Source: Lewinellaceae bacterium (GTDB taxonomy: Bacteria > Bacteroidota > Bacteroidia > Chitinophagales > Saprospiraceae). Taken from it: a DNA stretch of 64,000 nucleotides. A model generated the notes under the pieces. That model saw only the letters and a list, made by a program, of their open reading frames with translations. It searched no databases and had not been told where the DNA came from. Positions 18,431 through 27,447 of this stretch are shown here, in pieces (the stretch's first letter is position 1; the number at the start of each line of letters is the position of its first letter). The position numbers and the translations under genes were made by a program. The DNA is taken from contig JACJYL010000001.1 in assembly GCA_020636105.1 (NCBI GenBank), positions 3,100,001 through 3,164,000 of the forward strand, read 5' to 3'.

Positions 18431-19711
18431 TCAGCTGGCCGGCACCAATGCTTCAGGAATCCTGATTTGAAAACAGGTACCTTCCCCTTCTTCACTTTTC
18501 ATTTCTATTTTCCAATGGTGCGCCCTGCAAATGGATTTCACATAATACAACCCAAGGCCAAAACCCTTCACATTATGGATATTTCCTGTAGGCACACGGA
18601 AAAATTTTTCAAAAATTTTAGGCTGATATTCCTTTGGGATTCCAATACCTTTATCGCAGATCTTAAAATACACAAAATTATTTTTCTTATCGACTACTAC
18701 CTCGATATCTGGTGCTTTTTTGCAGTATTTTATGGCATTATCGAACAAATTGTGCAAAATATTAGTGAGATGCAACTTATCTGCTTTTATCCACAGAGGT
18801 TCTTCAATAATCGTATTCAAATGCCCGTGTAAATTATCCACCCGGGCATCACAACTCTTAAGTGCTTCTTTGACCAATATCGAAAAATCGAGCAATTCTG
18901 GTTTTATCTCCAATCCTCCTTTCTCGATACGACTGATCTGCAATACTTTTTCCACCTGGTTGTTGAGCCGCTGATTCTGCTCATGGATAATACTGGCATA
19001 CTGAAAAAGCCGGTCATCTGCCTGTACGCCGGGGTGGTTGAGAAAAACATCCGAGGAAATCTTTATCGTGGAAATAGGGGTTTTAAACTCATGGGTCATA
19101 TTGTTGATAAAATCCTTTTGCTGCTCGGAAAGGCGCTTTTGTCGTAAGATGACAAACATCGAATAAGCGAAGAAAATAACAGTCAGCAGCATGAGTACGG
19201 AAAAAAAGATGGACAGCTGCATCTTGCCGATAAGGTAACCGGGCAAGGTGGGGAATTTCACTCCGAAATAATAAGTAAACTGACTGTCTTTGGGCAGGTT
19301 ACCCAACTCTGCATTAACCTTTGCATCGGGACTGTACCTGCAATAATTGCCATAGACCATTTCATCTGTGTGACAGTCAAATACAGCGTATTCAAAATCG
19401 ATGTTAAGGGCCAGATGCTCAAATTCCTTTTGAAGCACGTACTCCAGATAATCAGCATTGACCTCATTTTCGATATTGACAATATAATAATTGGATGTTT
19501 TTCGTTTGATGATATCCCGGCTGGGCAGGGTGCCGTTATTGATCCGGACAATGTCCTTGGCGGTATTAAAAAGAGCGAGATTTACTTTTTTATTGAATTC
19601 TTCTTCATGAATACTCCAGGCACTAAGTACCCAGTAAGTTTGCATGGTTACAATTCCCGTCAGTGCCAGCACCCCAAGGATGATTACTCTTTTTATTATT
19701 CCGCTACTCAT
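18431..19711 (-). CDS. Sensor histidine kinase (RprX-like)
   Basis: This 426-residue membrane kinase has transmembrane helices at about 8-28 and 165-188 that frame a periplasmic domain of about 135 residues with two cysteines (C113, C124). The HisKA phospho-acceptor is H207 in FINNMTHEFKTPI, followed by an HATPase_c domain (NLFDNAIKYCK; GIGIPKEYQPKIFEKFFRV; GFGLGLYYVK). It pairs with the regulator immediately downstream. It is closely similar in plan to the kinase at 22617-24131. Confidence 0.93.
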   Translation of the reverse strand: MSSGIIKRVIILGVLALTGIVTMQTYWVLSAWSIHEEEFNKKVNLALFNTAKDIVRINNGTLPSRDIIKRKTSNYYIVNIENEVNADYLEYVLQKEFEHLALNIDFEYAVFDCHTDEMVYGNYCRYSPDAKVNAELGNLPKDSQFTYYFGVKFPTLPGYLIGKMQLSIFFSVLMLLTVIFFAYSMFVILRQKRLSEQQKDFINNMTHEFKTPISTIKISSDVFLNHPGVQADDRLFQYASIIHEQNQRLNNQVEKVLQISRIEKGGLEIKPELLDFSILVKEALKSCDARVDNLHGHLNTIIEEPLWIKADKLHLTNILHNLFDNAIKYCKKAPDIEVVVDKKNNFVYFKICDKGIGIPKEYQPKIFEKFFRVPTGNIHNVKGFGLGLYYVKSICRAHHWKIEMKSEEGEGTCFQIRIPEALVPAS

Positions 19712-19719
19712 AGATGGAG

Positions 19720-19769
19720 CAAATTATTGTTTATTTGTCGCACCGAAAAATCTTTAACAACTCATTAAC
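19720..19769 (-). promoter_or_regulatory. Candidate promoter and response-regulator box for the kinase at 18431-19711
   Basis: On the minus strand GTTAATG-AGTT-GTTAAAG (19769-19752) is a direct repeat with 11-bp period, as bound by tandem OmpR-family dimers. It is followed, 25 bp on, by the -7-like TAATTTG (19726-19720). The same arrangement precedes the second kinase gene at 22535-22585. Confidence 0.55.
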
Positions 19770-19866
19770 GCCCTTTCCGGGTGTGCCCCCCCTAGATTCC
19801 CCCCTGGAAGGCTCTACCATGTAAGGATAAACACCATTCTACACTAAACATTCTCAAAAATCGTAG

Positions 19867-19874
19867 TATTTTTG
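19867..19874 (+). promoter_or_regulatory. -7 promoter element for the DUF4271 gene
   Basis: TATTTTTG matches TAnnTTTG 14 bp before the TTG start of the DUF4271 gene, so the leader would be under 10 nt. Confidence 0.55.
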
Positions 19875-19888
19875 TAAAAAATTTAGCC

Positions 19889-20815
19889 TTGAAGTTTCAA
19901 AAGTACATATACTTCCTACTATTACTCACAGGACCGTTCGTTTTTGTTGCGGCACAAACGGCTTCCAACCCTTTTGAACTCACGCCCAGGCTTACCACAC
20001 CAATAGTAAAGGCGGATACCTCTGCCCGGTCAGAAGACCTGGTGACCGAGGCAAATCCATTCGAGATTGTAGCCAGCAAAGCCCCTGTCAAACGAAAAAA
20101 AGAAAAAGCCCTTGTCCCCGTAGCCAAACCCGACAAACCTGCTACAACATACGCGGACAAGGCTGACAATGCCTTCCTTTTTCCGGTTGTAATTACCATT
20201 CTTTTGCTGCTGACGATTTTCCTGACTTTATTCAGGACATATGTATCGAGAGTCTATAAAGCGGTTTTCCGGGATAATATGTTACACCAATTATACAGCG
20301 ACAGGCAGAACATTGGCATGACTACAGCTTTCATACCGCTGTATCTTTTATTTTTTCTCAATGCCGGACTCTTCCTCTTTTTGATAGCCAATCATTTCGG
20401 GGTGTTACCGGAAGGCAACCAATACGTTATTTTAGGATATATCACAGCAGGAATAACGGGTTTGTTTTTGCTAAAACATCTTGTACTCATTTTTATAGGA
20501 TTGGTATTCCCTGTAGAAAAGGAAGTCAGTACCTATAATTTCACGATGGTCGTTTTTTCCATCTTTACGGGGCTGTTACTCGTTCCTTTCAACTTATGCA
20601 TTGCCTATATGCCCCCGGGGATGACCCGTGCATTAATTTTCATTACTTTTGGAATTATCACACTTATTTATCTACTGCGTTACCTAAGAGGGCTTTTCAT
20701 TGCAGATAAATTTTTACAGTTTCATAAATTCCACTTTTTGTTGTATATTTGCACCGTCGAAATCACACCTGTCCTTTTCTTGTACCGTTTTTTCACGAAC
20801 TATTTACAAGGATGA
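19889..20815 (+). CDS. DUF4271 integral membrane protein
   Basis: This 308-residue protein of the Bacteroidota DUF4271 family has a signal-like N-terminal hydrophobic segment (about 5-23, ending VFVAAQ). A hydrophilic, lysine-rich stretch follows to about 90, then about six transmembrane helices. The start codon is TTG; no ATG fits. It lies 31 bp before hemD, an order seen in many Bacteroidota. Its function is not established. Confidence 0.83.
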   Translation: MKFQKYIYFLLLLTGPFVFVAAQTASNPFELTPRLTTPIVKADTSARSEDLVTEANPFEIVASKAPVKRKKEKALVPVAKPDKPATTYADKADNAFLFPVVITILLLLTIFLTLFRTYVSRVYKAVFRDNMLHQLYSDRQNIGMTTAFIPLYLLFFLNAGLFLFLIANHFGVLPEGNQYVILGYITAGITGLFLLKHLVLIFIGLVFPVEKEVSTYNFTMVVFSIFTGLLLVPFNLCIAYMPPGMTRALIFITFGIITLIYLLRYLRGLFIADKFLQFHKFHFLLYICTVEITPVLFLYRFFTNYLQG

Positions 20816-20846
20816 CGGGTTTTTTTTTATCACAACACTATAATGA

Positions 20847-21626
20847 ATGGCATCTAACGGAAAAGCGAAACAAGAGAGTTTTAAGAAGATAAAAACCATT
20901 CTTGTGTCACAACCGAAGCCGGAGAGATCACCTTATTACGAACTGGAAAAAAAATACAATCTCACCATTGACTGGCGTCAGTTTATACAAGTGGAAGGCG
21001 TTTCTGCGAAAGAATTTCGCAAGACCCGTGTTCGCCCTGATGAATTTACGGCAATAATCTTTACCAGTAAGAATTCCGTGGATCATTTTTTCCGCATGTG
21101 TGAAGACCTAAGGATTACTATGTCTCAGGAGACCAGGTATTTTTGTCTTACGGAAACCATTGCCAATTACCTGCAAAAATTCATCGTTTACAGAAAACGG
21201 AAAGTCTTTTTTGGTCAGCGGGCCATAGAGGATTTGGCTCCGGCTCTGAACAAGTTTAAAGCAACTGAAAAATTTCTGTTGCCTTGTTCCAACCTCGGCG
21301 CCCAGGATGTTTCCGTTTATCTCACTGAAAACGGATTTACCTGGCAGGATGCAATGATGTACAGAACGGTGAGCAGTGATTTGTCTGACCTGAGTGACGT
21401 TACCTACGATGTACTTGTATTTTTCAGCCCCTTGGGAATAACGTCTCTTTATGAGAACTTCCCTGATTTCAAGCAAAATGAAACAAGGTTGGCTATTTTT
21501 GGGAAAGCCACCAGCGAAGCGGTTGAGGCTAAAGGTTTAATAATCAATATTCAGCCTACGCCTGATGCTCCTTCCATGACCATGGCGCTCGAAAAATACC
21601 TGCAGGTATCAAATAAGAAAGATTAG
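20847..21626 (+). CDS. hemD: Uroporphyrinogen-III synthase
   Basis: This 259-residue cytosolic enzyme closes hydroxymethylbilane to uroporphyrinogen III in haem and sirohaem synthesis. The family is poorly conserved, but the two alternating alpha/beta lobes are visible, with IIFTSKNSVDHFF (about 70-82) and, in the second lobe, VLVFFSPLGITSLYENF followed by AIFGKATSEAVEAKG, the standard phosphate-binding segments. It is co-directional with DUF4271 and ends at a terminator. Confidence 0.87.
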   Translation: MASNGKAKQESFKKIKTILVSQPKPERSPYYELEKKYNLTIDWRQFIQVEGVSAKEFRKTRVRPDEFTAIIFTSKNSVDHFFRMCEDLRITMSQETRYFCLTETIANYLQKFIVYRKRKVFFGQRAIEDLAPALNKFKATEKFLLPCSNLGAQDVSVYLTENGFTWQDAMMYRTVSSDLSDLSDVTYDVLVFFSPLGITSLYENFPDFKQNETRLAIFGKATSEAVEAKGLIINIQPTPDAPSMTMALEKYLQVSNKKD

Positions 21627-21654
21627 CCTTTAGGGCAACTATTTAACTTCTAAG

Positions 21655-21698
21655 ACAAAACCCTGGTAGTGAACCTTTACTGCCGGGGTTTTGTTTTT
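21655..21698 (+). terminator. Rho-independent terminator after hemD
   Basis: The stem ACAAAACCC-GG-AGT / ACT-CC-GGGTTTTGT has an 8-nt loop and a T-run, 29 bp past the stop codon. Confidence 0.82.
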
Positions 21699-21850
21699 AA
21701 GGAAACCCGATACTACCCGGCACTTAATCTGTTAACTATATTGTTGGAGGTTGAACGCATCGAAATCCCGGCATGATTAACAGAGGTTGCCGTGACGTTA
21801 GACCGGGAGAGATCCCGGGAAAATTGTTCCGGAAAAAATTAGTAATTTTT

Positions 21851-22468
21851 ATGGATTTCATCAGCCGCTTCAGAGAGAATTTAAAGCAACCGCTTCCTGG
21901 AAAGAGGGCACAGCTTGAAATGGCGAAAAATTTTCGTTCCAGGGAAGAAATCACTCCCCCCACTGATGCCCGTACTGCCGGGGTACTGATGCTTTTTTAT
22001 CCCAAAAACGGAGCGTGGCACATCGCCCTGATCCGCAGGCGAGCCCATGAAAATGATCCGCATAGCGCGCAAATAAGCTTCCCCGGCGGAAAATATGAAA
22101 CCAGTGACCGCACCCTGATGCATACTGCTCTGCGGGAAGCCATGGAAGAAACCGGCGTGGCACCCGACCAGGTAGAAATGCTGGGCCCCCTGACCAGCCT
22201 CTACATTCCCGTCAGCAATTTCGAGGTACACCCTTTTGTGGGGTACACTACCACCCGACCCGATTTTGTTCTCCAGCAAGATGAAGTGGATGATATCATT
22301 GAAGTACCCGTTTCCTTTTTACTTGACCCGGGAAGCATTCAAACCATCGACCTCACCGTCCGGAATTTTCAGCTTAAAAACGTCCACTGTTTTAAATATG
22401 AAGGGCACATCATCTGGGGGGCAACAGCCATGATGCTGAATGAACTGGTGATGGTAGCCAAAAGGTAA
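21851..22468 (+). CDS. NUDIX hydrolase, coenzyme A diphosphatase (NudL/YeaB-like)
   Basis: This 205-residue hydrolase probably splits CoA and related CoA derivatives. The region just before the Nudix box (LIRRRAHENDPHSAQISFPGG) is the CoA-diphosphatase (UPF0035) signature, in which the motif after RRR is HSAQISFPGGK. The Nudix helix follows with REAMEETGV. The ATG at 21851 is chosen over an in-frame start at 21773, whose added residues read through a dispersed repeat and are not family-like. Confidence 0.87.
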   Translation: MDFISRFRENLKQPLPGKRAQLEMAKNFRSREEITPPTDARTAGVLMLFYPKNGAWHIALIRRRAHENDPHSAQISFPGGKYETSDRTLMHTALREAMEETGVAPDQVEMLGPLTSLYIPVSNFEVHPFVGYTTTRPDFVLQQDEVDDIIEVPVSFLLDPGSIQTIDLTVRNFQLKNVHCFKYEGHIIWGATAMMLNELVMVAKR

Positions 22469-22534
22469 CTTCGATCAACATCCTGTCACTTGACTTTGTT
22501 ATAATTCAAAGGTAATGAGCCCTTTGACCAAGCC

Positions 22535-22585
22535 GTTAAAGGTGTGTTAAAGTGTCCATTCTCAATTTGAATATCCCTATTTTTG
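22535..22585 (+). promoter_or_regulatory. Candidate promoter and response-regulator box for the kinase at 22617-24131
   Basis: GTTAAAG-GTGT-GTTAAAG (22535-22552) is a perfect direct repeat with 11-bp period. It is followed, 25 bp on, by the -7 element TATTTTTG (22578-22585). There is no clear TTTG at -33, as expected for an activator-dependent promoter. It nearly matches the box before the paralogous kinase at 19752-19769. Confidence 0.6.
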
Positions 22586-22616
22586 TAGCACTTAGATAAA
22601 AATCACAATCAGATCA

Positions 22617-24131
22617 ATGAGTAAACGGGTAATATGGACCATTATAGGATTGATGACCATGGCGGTAGTCGGGGTAGTCTGGTTGCAGATGAACCTCATC
22701 CGCACATCGATCATCATCAACGAGGAAAAGTTTGACGCTAATGTTTTTACTTCATTAAATGCAGTAGTCAGGAACCTGGAGGAAGAAGAGGATCGCCAGG
22801 CATTTCTACACTATGAAAATGGCTATGCCAATATCCACCGGGGCAACATCCCTGCTCCCGGGACCATTACTGAAGTCAATATAGGGCTTTCTTACTCCAA
22901 AGACAAAACCAATGGGGAAACCATTTTACTGGATCAGTTGAGAGCGCAGTTTACGGCTACTGAGCCTGTATGTGCTAATTGCCGTAAAGAGATGAGCACC
23001 AATAGTCAAAAGCGAATAGCTTACCTCAGTTCCAACAGCCTGGGGCAATTACCTCTCAAAGACAGGGTCAATATTGATTATCTGAAAGAAACCATCCGCC
23101 AGCAGCTAACCAACAACGGTGTGAATACCGAGTATCATTATGGCGTATTTTCAAAAAAAGACGGACGGTTTATCATCATGGACGATAAAAACACCCAAAA
23201 CACCCTGATCACAGAAGCGTCCAACGAAGTGATTACCAATATTAACTCAACGAAATACAAAGTGTTCCTCTATCCTGACAAAAAAGGATCTTCGGGGATG
23301 CTCATGATGTATTTCCCCAAAAAGACAAGTGTTGTATGGAGTTCCATGTGGGGAAATTTGCTGGGAACAGCTTCTTTCACCACCATTATCCTGCTCTGTT
23401 TTGCTTATACGGTAAATGTCATTTTCAGACAAAAGAAAGTTTCTGAAATGAAAACGGATTTTATCAACAACATGACCCACGAATTCAAAACCCCTATCGC
23501 CACCATCTCTCTTGCAGCGGATTCCATTACCAGCCCGATGATCATGGGTAAACCCGATAAAATTGAACGATTTGCCAACATCATCAAGCAGGAAAACAAA
23601 AGAATGAACAGCCAGGTGGAGAAAGTATTACAAATGGCGGTGATCGATAAAGATGAGTTTTCCCTGAAAATTACAGAAGTTAACCTTACAGAAGTTATTC
23701 ACAGGGCAGTGGACAACATTAACCTGCAGGTAGAAAAAAAAGACGGCATCGTCACCACCGATCTGCAAGCGACCAATCCGTTCATTAAGGGCGATTTGAC
23801 CCATATTTCAAACGTGATCAACAATCTTTTGGATAATGCGAATAAATATTCTCCTGAAAAACCCGAAATTTCTATATTCACACGCAATGTTGCCAACGGA
23901 GTTGAAGTTATTATAAGTGATAAAGGAGTCGGGATGGATAAAGAGGCACGTAAGCACATTTTTGATAAATTCTATCGTGTTCATACAGGAAACCTGCACG
24001 ACATCAAAGGGTTTGGACTCGGGTTGAGTTATGTCAAAGCTATTATGATAGCCCACAAGGGACGAGTCGAAGTAAAAAGTGAATTGGGCAATGGAAGTAG
24101 CTTTATTCTCGTTTTTCCTTTTGAATTATAA
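22617..24131 (+). CDS. Sensor histidine kinase (RprX-like) with periplasmic CxxC
   Basis: This 504-residue membrane kinase has transmembrane helices at about 5-27 and 247-268. Its periplasmic domain is about 220 residues, larger than that of its paralogue at 18431-19711. The domain holds a CxxC motif (C119-A-N-C122), which may bind metal or switch by disulfide. The HisKA phospho-acceptor is H288 in FINNMTHEFKTPI, followed by HATPase_c (NLLDNANKYS; GVGMDKEARKHIFDKFYRV; GFGLGLSYVK). Its regulator gene starts 86 bp later. Confidence 0.93.
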   Translation: MSKRVIWTIIGLMTMAVVGVVWLQMNLIRTSIIINEEKFDANVFTSLNAVVRNLEEEEDRQAFLHYENGYANIHRGNIPAPGTITEVNIGLSYSKDKTNGETILLDQLRAQFTATEPVCANCRKEMSTNSQKRIAYLSSNSLGQLPLKDRVNIDYLKETIRQQLTNNGVNTEYHYGVFSKKDGRFIIMDDKNTQNTLITEASNEVITNINSTKYKVFLYPDKKGSSGMLMMYFPKKTSVVWSSMWGNLLGTASFTTIILLCFAYTVNVIFRQKKVSEMKTDFINNMTHEFKTPIATISLAADSITSPMIMGKPDKIERFANIIKQENKRMNSQVEKVLQMAVIDKDEFSLKITEVNLTEVIHRAVDNINLQVEKKDGIVTTDLQATNPFIKGDLTHISNVINNLLDNANKYSPEKPEISIFTRNVANGVEVIISDKGVGMDKEARKHIFDKFYRVHTGNLHDIKGFGLGLSYVKAIMIAHKGRVEVKSELGNGSSFILVFPFEL

Positions 24132-24217
24132 TCAAAACAATTTAATGGAGATGTTGTCTTAATGGGAAACATCCTGAAAATCCTCTTTAACCATGGAGGA
24201 CCGAAAAAACTAAACTT

Positions 24218-24937
24218 ATGACGAATAACAGAATCCTGTTAGTAGAAGATGACCAAAATTTTGGAGATGTGCTCAAATCATATCTTGAAATGCATGATTA
24301 TGACGTTACGCTGGCAACCGACGGGGTGCAGGGCTATGATTTTTTTAACCGGGGAGAATATGACTTGTGCATTTTTGATGTAATGATGCCCAAAAAAGAC
24401 GGATTTACCCTCGCCCGCGAAATTCGCGAAAAAGATACAGAAACCCCTATCATTTTCCTGACCGCCAAAACGATGAAGGATGACGTCCTCCAGGGGTTTA
24501 AGCTCGGAGCGGACGACTATATTTCAAAACCTTTTAATTCCGAGGAGTTATTATTCCGTATCCAGGCCATACTCAAAAGAAGCCAAACCAAACCTGACCC
24601 AAGAGAGGAAATTAAAGAATTTACCATCGGAAAATATCATTTTAATTACCCTTTGCGTATTTTAACCTACAATATGGGGCAACAAAATGAAGAAAAAGAG
24701 AAACTTTCTCCCAAAGAAGCACAACTTTTGCGTATGTTTGCGATGTATGTAAATGACATATTGCCCAGATCAGAAGCTTTAACAAAAATTTGGGGGGAAG
24801 ATAACTATTTCACTGCCCGGAGCATGGACGTCTTTGTGACCAAATTGCGTAAATACCTCAAAGCAGATGAAAATATCGAAATTGTCAACATTCACGGCAA
24901 TGGTTTCCAGTTACTGATTCAGGAAACCGAAGCTTAA
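24218..24937 (+). CDS. OmpR-family response regulator (RprY-like)
   Basis: This 239-residue regulator has an acidic pocket E10-D11-D12, phospho-acceptor D54 (CIFDVMMPKKDGF), conserved K in ISKPF and a C-terminal winged helix ending in NIHGNGFQLLIQ. It is paralogous to 17657-18334, with a longer tail. It is in an operon with the upstream kinase. Confidence 0.93.
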   Translation: MTNNRILLVEDDQNFGDVLKSYLEMHDYDVTLATDGVQGYDFFNRGEYDLCIFDVMMPKKDGFTLAREIREKDTETPIIFLTAKTMKDDVLQGFKLGADDYISKPFNSEELLFRIQAILKRSQTKPDPREEIKEFTIGKYHFNYPLRILTYNMGQQNEEKEKLSPKEAQLLRMFAMYVNDILPRSEALTKIWGEDNYFTARSMDVFVTKLRKYLKADENIEIVNIHGNGFQLLIQETEA

Positions 24938-24999
24938 AGTTTGTATGAAACAGCCCGCAAGGGCTTTATCATAAATTTAGTTTTTGGGATTATGATTTT

Positions 25000-25035
25000 G
25001 GCTGGATCGCTTTTTTGCTTTCCAGCCCTTTTTTT
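25000..25035 (+). terminator. Rho-independent terminator after the second two-component operon
   Basis: The stem GGCTGGA / TCCAGCC has an inner GC pair and a T-rich loop, and is followed by eight T. Confidence 0.82.
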
Positions 25036-25072
25036 ACCGGCCAATAACTTTAAGGAGCTCGTCAGATTTACC

Positions 25073-25080
25073 TATTTTTG
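25073..25080 (+). promoter_or_regulatory. -7 promoter element for pyrD
   Basis: TATTTTTG matches TAnnTTTG 44 bp before the start. No clear -33 element is seen. Confidence 0.5.
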
Positions 25081-25124
25081 CCAGGCGATCAAATAATATT
25101 TCAGGTTCTCCAATATCTCCTTAA

Positions 25125-26153
25125 ATGTACAAACGATTCGTAAAACCACTCCTCTTCCTGTTATCTCCGGAAAAAGCACACCGTTTCACCATGAGGCTCT
25201 TCGCCTTTGGCCTTGGCTTCCCCGTAATTAGCAGCGTTATTCGTAATCTTTTCCATTTCAGCCACAAAAACCTGGAACGTCAGGTACTGGGACTTTCCTT
25301 CAAAAACCCTGTTGGACTGGCAGCGGGTTTCGACAAAGACGGAAAATATTTAAACCTCCTGCCCCATATGGGCTTCGGCTTTATCGAAATTGGCACCGTT
25401 ACCCCAAAACCCCAGGACGGAAATCCCAGGCCACGCCTGTTCCGGCTTCCTGCCGACAATGCATTAATTAACCGTATGGGATTCAACAACGAAGGGGTGG
25501 AGGCTTTGGTGGAAAGACTAAAAAAAGCCTATACTAAAAATATTATCATTGGTGGAAATATCGGAAAGAATAAGGTGACACCCAATGAAGATGCTCAAAA
25601 TGATTATACCTTCTGTTTTGAGGCTTTATTCCCGTGGGTCGATTATTTTGTCGTCAATGTAAGCTCTCCCAATACACCTGGGTTGCGTGAACTCCAGGAA
25701 AAAGAACCCTTGACCCGATTGCTCCAGACCCTTCAGGACCTCAACCGATCCAAAGAAAACCCGAAGCCTATCTTATTAAAAATTGCTCCTGATCTTTCCA
25801 ACGAACAATTGGATGACATTTTGGAAATCGTCAAAAATACAGGGATCAACGGCATCATTGCCACCAACACAACGATTAGCCGCGAAGGATTAAAAACCGA
25901 AACAGAACATATTGGAGCAGGAGGCCTGAGCGGTGCCCCCCTTCAAAACCACTCCACGGAAATCATTCGTTACCTGAGGAAAAACGGACACAAAGATCTT
26001 GTCATCATCGGGGTTGGGGGCATCTCCTCTCCGGAATCCGCCCTGGAAAAACTCAACGCCGGCGCCGACCTCATCCAGGTGTACACCGGGCTTATTTTTG
26101 AGGGGCCCCAACTGGTAAAGCGGATCAATAAAGCCTTAGTAGTCCAAAACTGA
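25125..26153 (+). CDS. pyrD: Dihydroorotate dehydrogenase (quinone), class 2
   Basis: This 342-residue membrane-associated flavoenzyme oxidises dihydroorotate to orotate with quinone, the fourth step of pyrimidine synthesis. The N-terminal helical membrane-binding segment (about 1-50, SPEKAHRFTMRL) marks class 2. FMN-binding NPVGLAAGFDKD is at 61-72, the catalytic serine is S181 in NVSSPNTPGLR, and the C-terminal phosphate site is IIGVGGI then GADLIQVYTGLIFEGP. Length is normal. carA, another pyrimidine gene, is 15 kb away. Confidence 0.97.
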   Translation: MYKRFVKPLLFLLSPEKAHRFTMRLFAFGLGFPVISSVIRNLFHFSHKNLERQVLGLSFKNPVGLAAGFDKDGKYLNLLPHMGFGFIEIGTVTPKPQDGNPRPRLFRLPADNALINRMGFNNEGVEALVERLKKAYTKNIIIGGNIGKNKVTPNEDAQNDYTFCFEALFPWVDYFVVNVSSPNTPGLRELQEKEPLTRLLQTLQDLNRSKENPKPILLKIAPDLSNEQLDDILEIVKNTGINGIIATNTTISREGLKTETEHIGAGGLSGAPLQNHSTEIIRYLRKNGHKDLVIIGVGGISSPESALEKLNAGADLIQVYTGLIFEGPQLVKRINKALVVQN

Positions 26154-26202
26154 TCCATTCGTAGATATGAATAAACATGGGGAGAAGTTCTTTTTTGTAT
26201 CC

Positions 26203-27363
26203 TTAAGCAAAATAATCCTTCATCCGATCAAAAAACCCTTTATCCTTTTTACCCGGTTGAGGATTAAAATTCGGGCTTTGACGCAACTGCTCCATCATAT
26301 CTTTTTCTTCTTTTGACAAGGATCTTGGTGTCCATACATTTACGTAGATCAACTCATCCCCGTGCCCGTAGGACTGAACTGAAGGTAAACCCTTTCCTTT
26401 CAGTCTAAAAATTTTACCGGGCTGTGTTCCTTCGGGGATTTTTATTTTCACCTGTCCGTTGATGGTAGGCACACTCACTGAAGTTCCCAGTGCCACATCG
26501 GCGAAATTCAAGTAGAGATCGTAGATGAGGTTCATGCCATCTCTTTTCAACTCAGCATGCGGCTCTTCTTCGATATTGATGATCAGGTCACCGGCAGGTC
26601 CGCCATTCATCCCGGCATTTCCCTTACCTCTGAGGGAGAATTGCATTTGTTCTTCAACTCCTGCAGGAATTTCAAATTCTATGGTTTCTGTTCCATAAGT
26701 TCTTCCTTCCCCTTTGCAGGTTCCGCACTTGGCGGTAGTTACTGTTCCCGCCCCGTTGCAGGTAGGGCAGGCCACTACCGTCTCCATCTGGCCCAGGAAG
26801 GTGCTCTTCACCTGGCGCACAGAACCGGCGCCACGACAGGTCTGGCAAGTTTTGACCGAGCTGCTGTCTTTGGCACCACTGCCACTACAGGTTTCACAGG
26901 CCACCTGTTTTTTTACTTTAATTTTTTTATTGACCCCTGTGGCGATTTCTTCGAGGTTCAGGGTAACTTTTATTCTCAGGTTACTGCCCCGAACTCCTCC
27001 TGAACGTCTTGCGCCACCACGGCCTCCCCCAAAAAAGGCATCAAAAGGACTTCCGCCATCGCCGAAAATATCTCCGAACTGACTAAAGATGTCTTCCATG
27101 GTCATGCCTCCCCTTTGGAAGCCCCCTCCTGAATTTTGGTTTAATCCGGCGTGGCCAAACCTGTCATACCGGGCACGTTTATCAGCATCAGTGAGCACCT
27201 CATAAGCCTCTGCCGCTTCCTTAAATTTTTCCTCTGCCGCTTTATCTCCCGGGTTTTTATCCGGATGGTATTGAACGGCTAATTTGCGGTAAGCTTTTTT
27301 TAATTCATTCTTATCCGCTGACTTTGCCACGCCCAGCACTTCATAATAATCTCTTTTCGACAT
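26203..27363 (-). CDS. dnaJ: Chaperone protein DnaJ
   Basis: This 386-residue Hsp40 stimulates DnaK. The J domain (1-70) has the HPD motif at 33-35. A Gly/Phe-rich linker (about 75-130) follows, then a zinc domain with four CxxCxGxG modules (CETCSGSG, CQTCRGAG, CPTCNGAG, CGTCKGEG), and the C-terminal substrate-binding domain. The start at 27363 (MSKRDYYEVLG) is the family start; an in-frame ATG five codons earlier is possible. grpE lies 84 bp upstream on the same strand; dnaK is not here. Confidence 0.97.
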   Translation of the reverse strand: MSKRDYYEVLGVAKSADKNELKKAYRKLAVQYHPDKNPGDKAAEEKFKEAAEAYEVLTDADKRARYDRFGHAGLNQNSGGGFQRGGMTMEDIFSQFGDIFGDGGSPFDAFFGGGRGGARRSGGVRGSNLRIKVTLNLEEIATGVNKKIKVKKQVACETCSGSGAKDSSSVKTCQTCRGAGSVRQVKSTFLGQMETVVACPTCNGAGTVTTAKCGTCKGEGRTYGTETIEFEIPAGVEEQMQFSLRGKGNAGMNGGPAGDLIINIEEEPHAELKRDGMNLIYDLYLNFADVALGTSVSVPTINGQVKIKIPEGTQPGKIFRLKGKGLPSVQSYGHGDELIYVNVWTPRSLSKEEKDMMEQLRQSPNFNPQPGKKDKGFFDRMKDYFA

Positions 27364-27375
27364 AAATTGTTTTTT

Positions 27376-27447
27376 CAATTACGAATATCGAATTACGAAT
27401 TACGAATTAAATCATTTAGCTATTCGTAATTCCTAATTCGTAATTTA
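27376..27447. repeat. AATTCGTAATT-type simple repeat between dnaJ and grpE
   Basis: Direct and inverted units of ATTACGAATT fill the gap. The left half (27378-27406) is complementary to the right half (27421-27444), so a hairpin can form in the grpE-dnaJ transcript. Confidence 0.6.

Noticed and set aside
17942..18832. 296-codon frame on the plus strand across the response-regulator/kinase region
   Set aside because: It is the shadow of two well-supported minus-strand genes with receiver, HisKA and HATPase motifs. Its own translation is Phe/Ile-rich without any motif.
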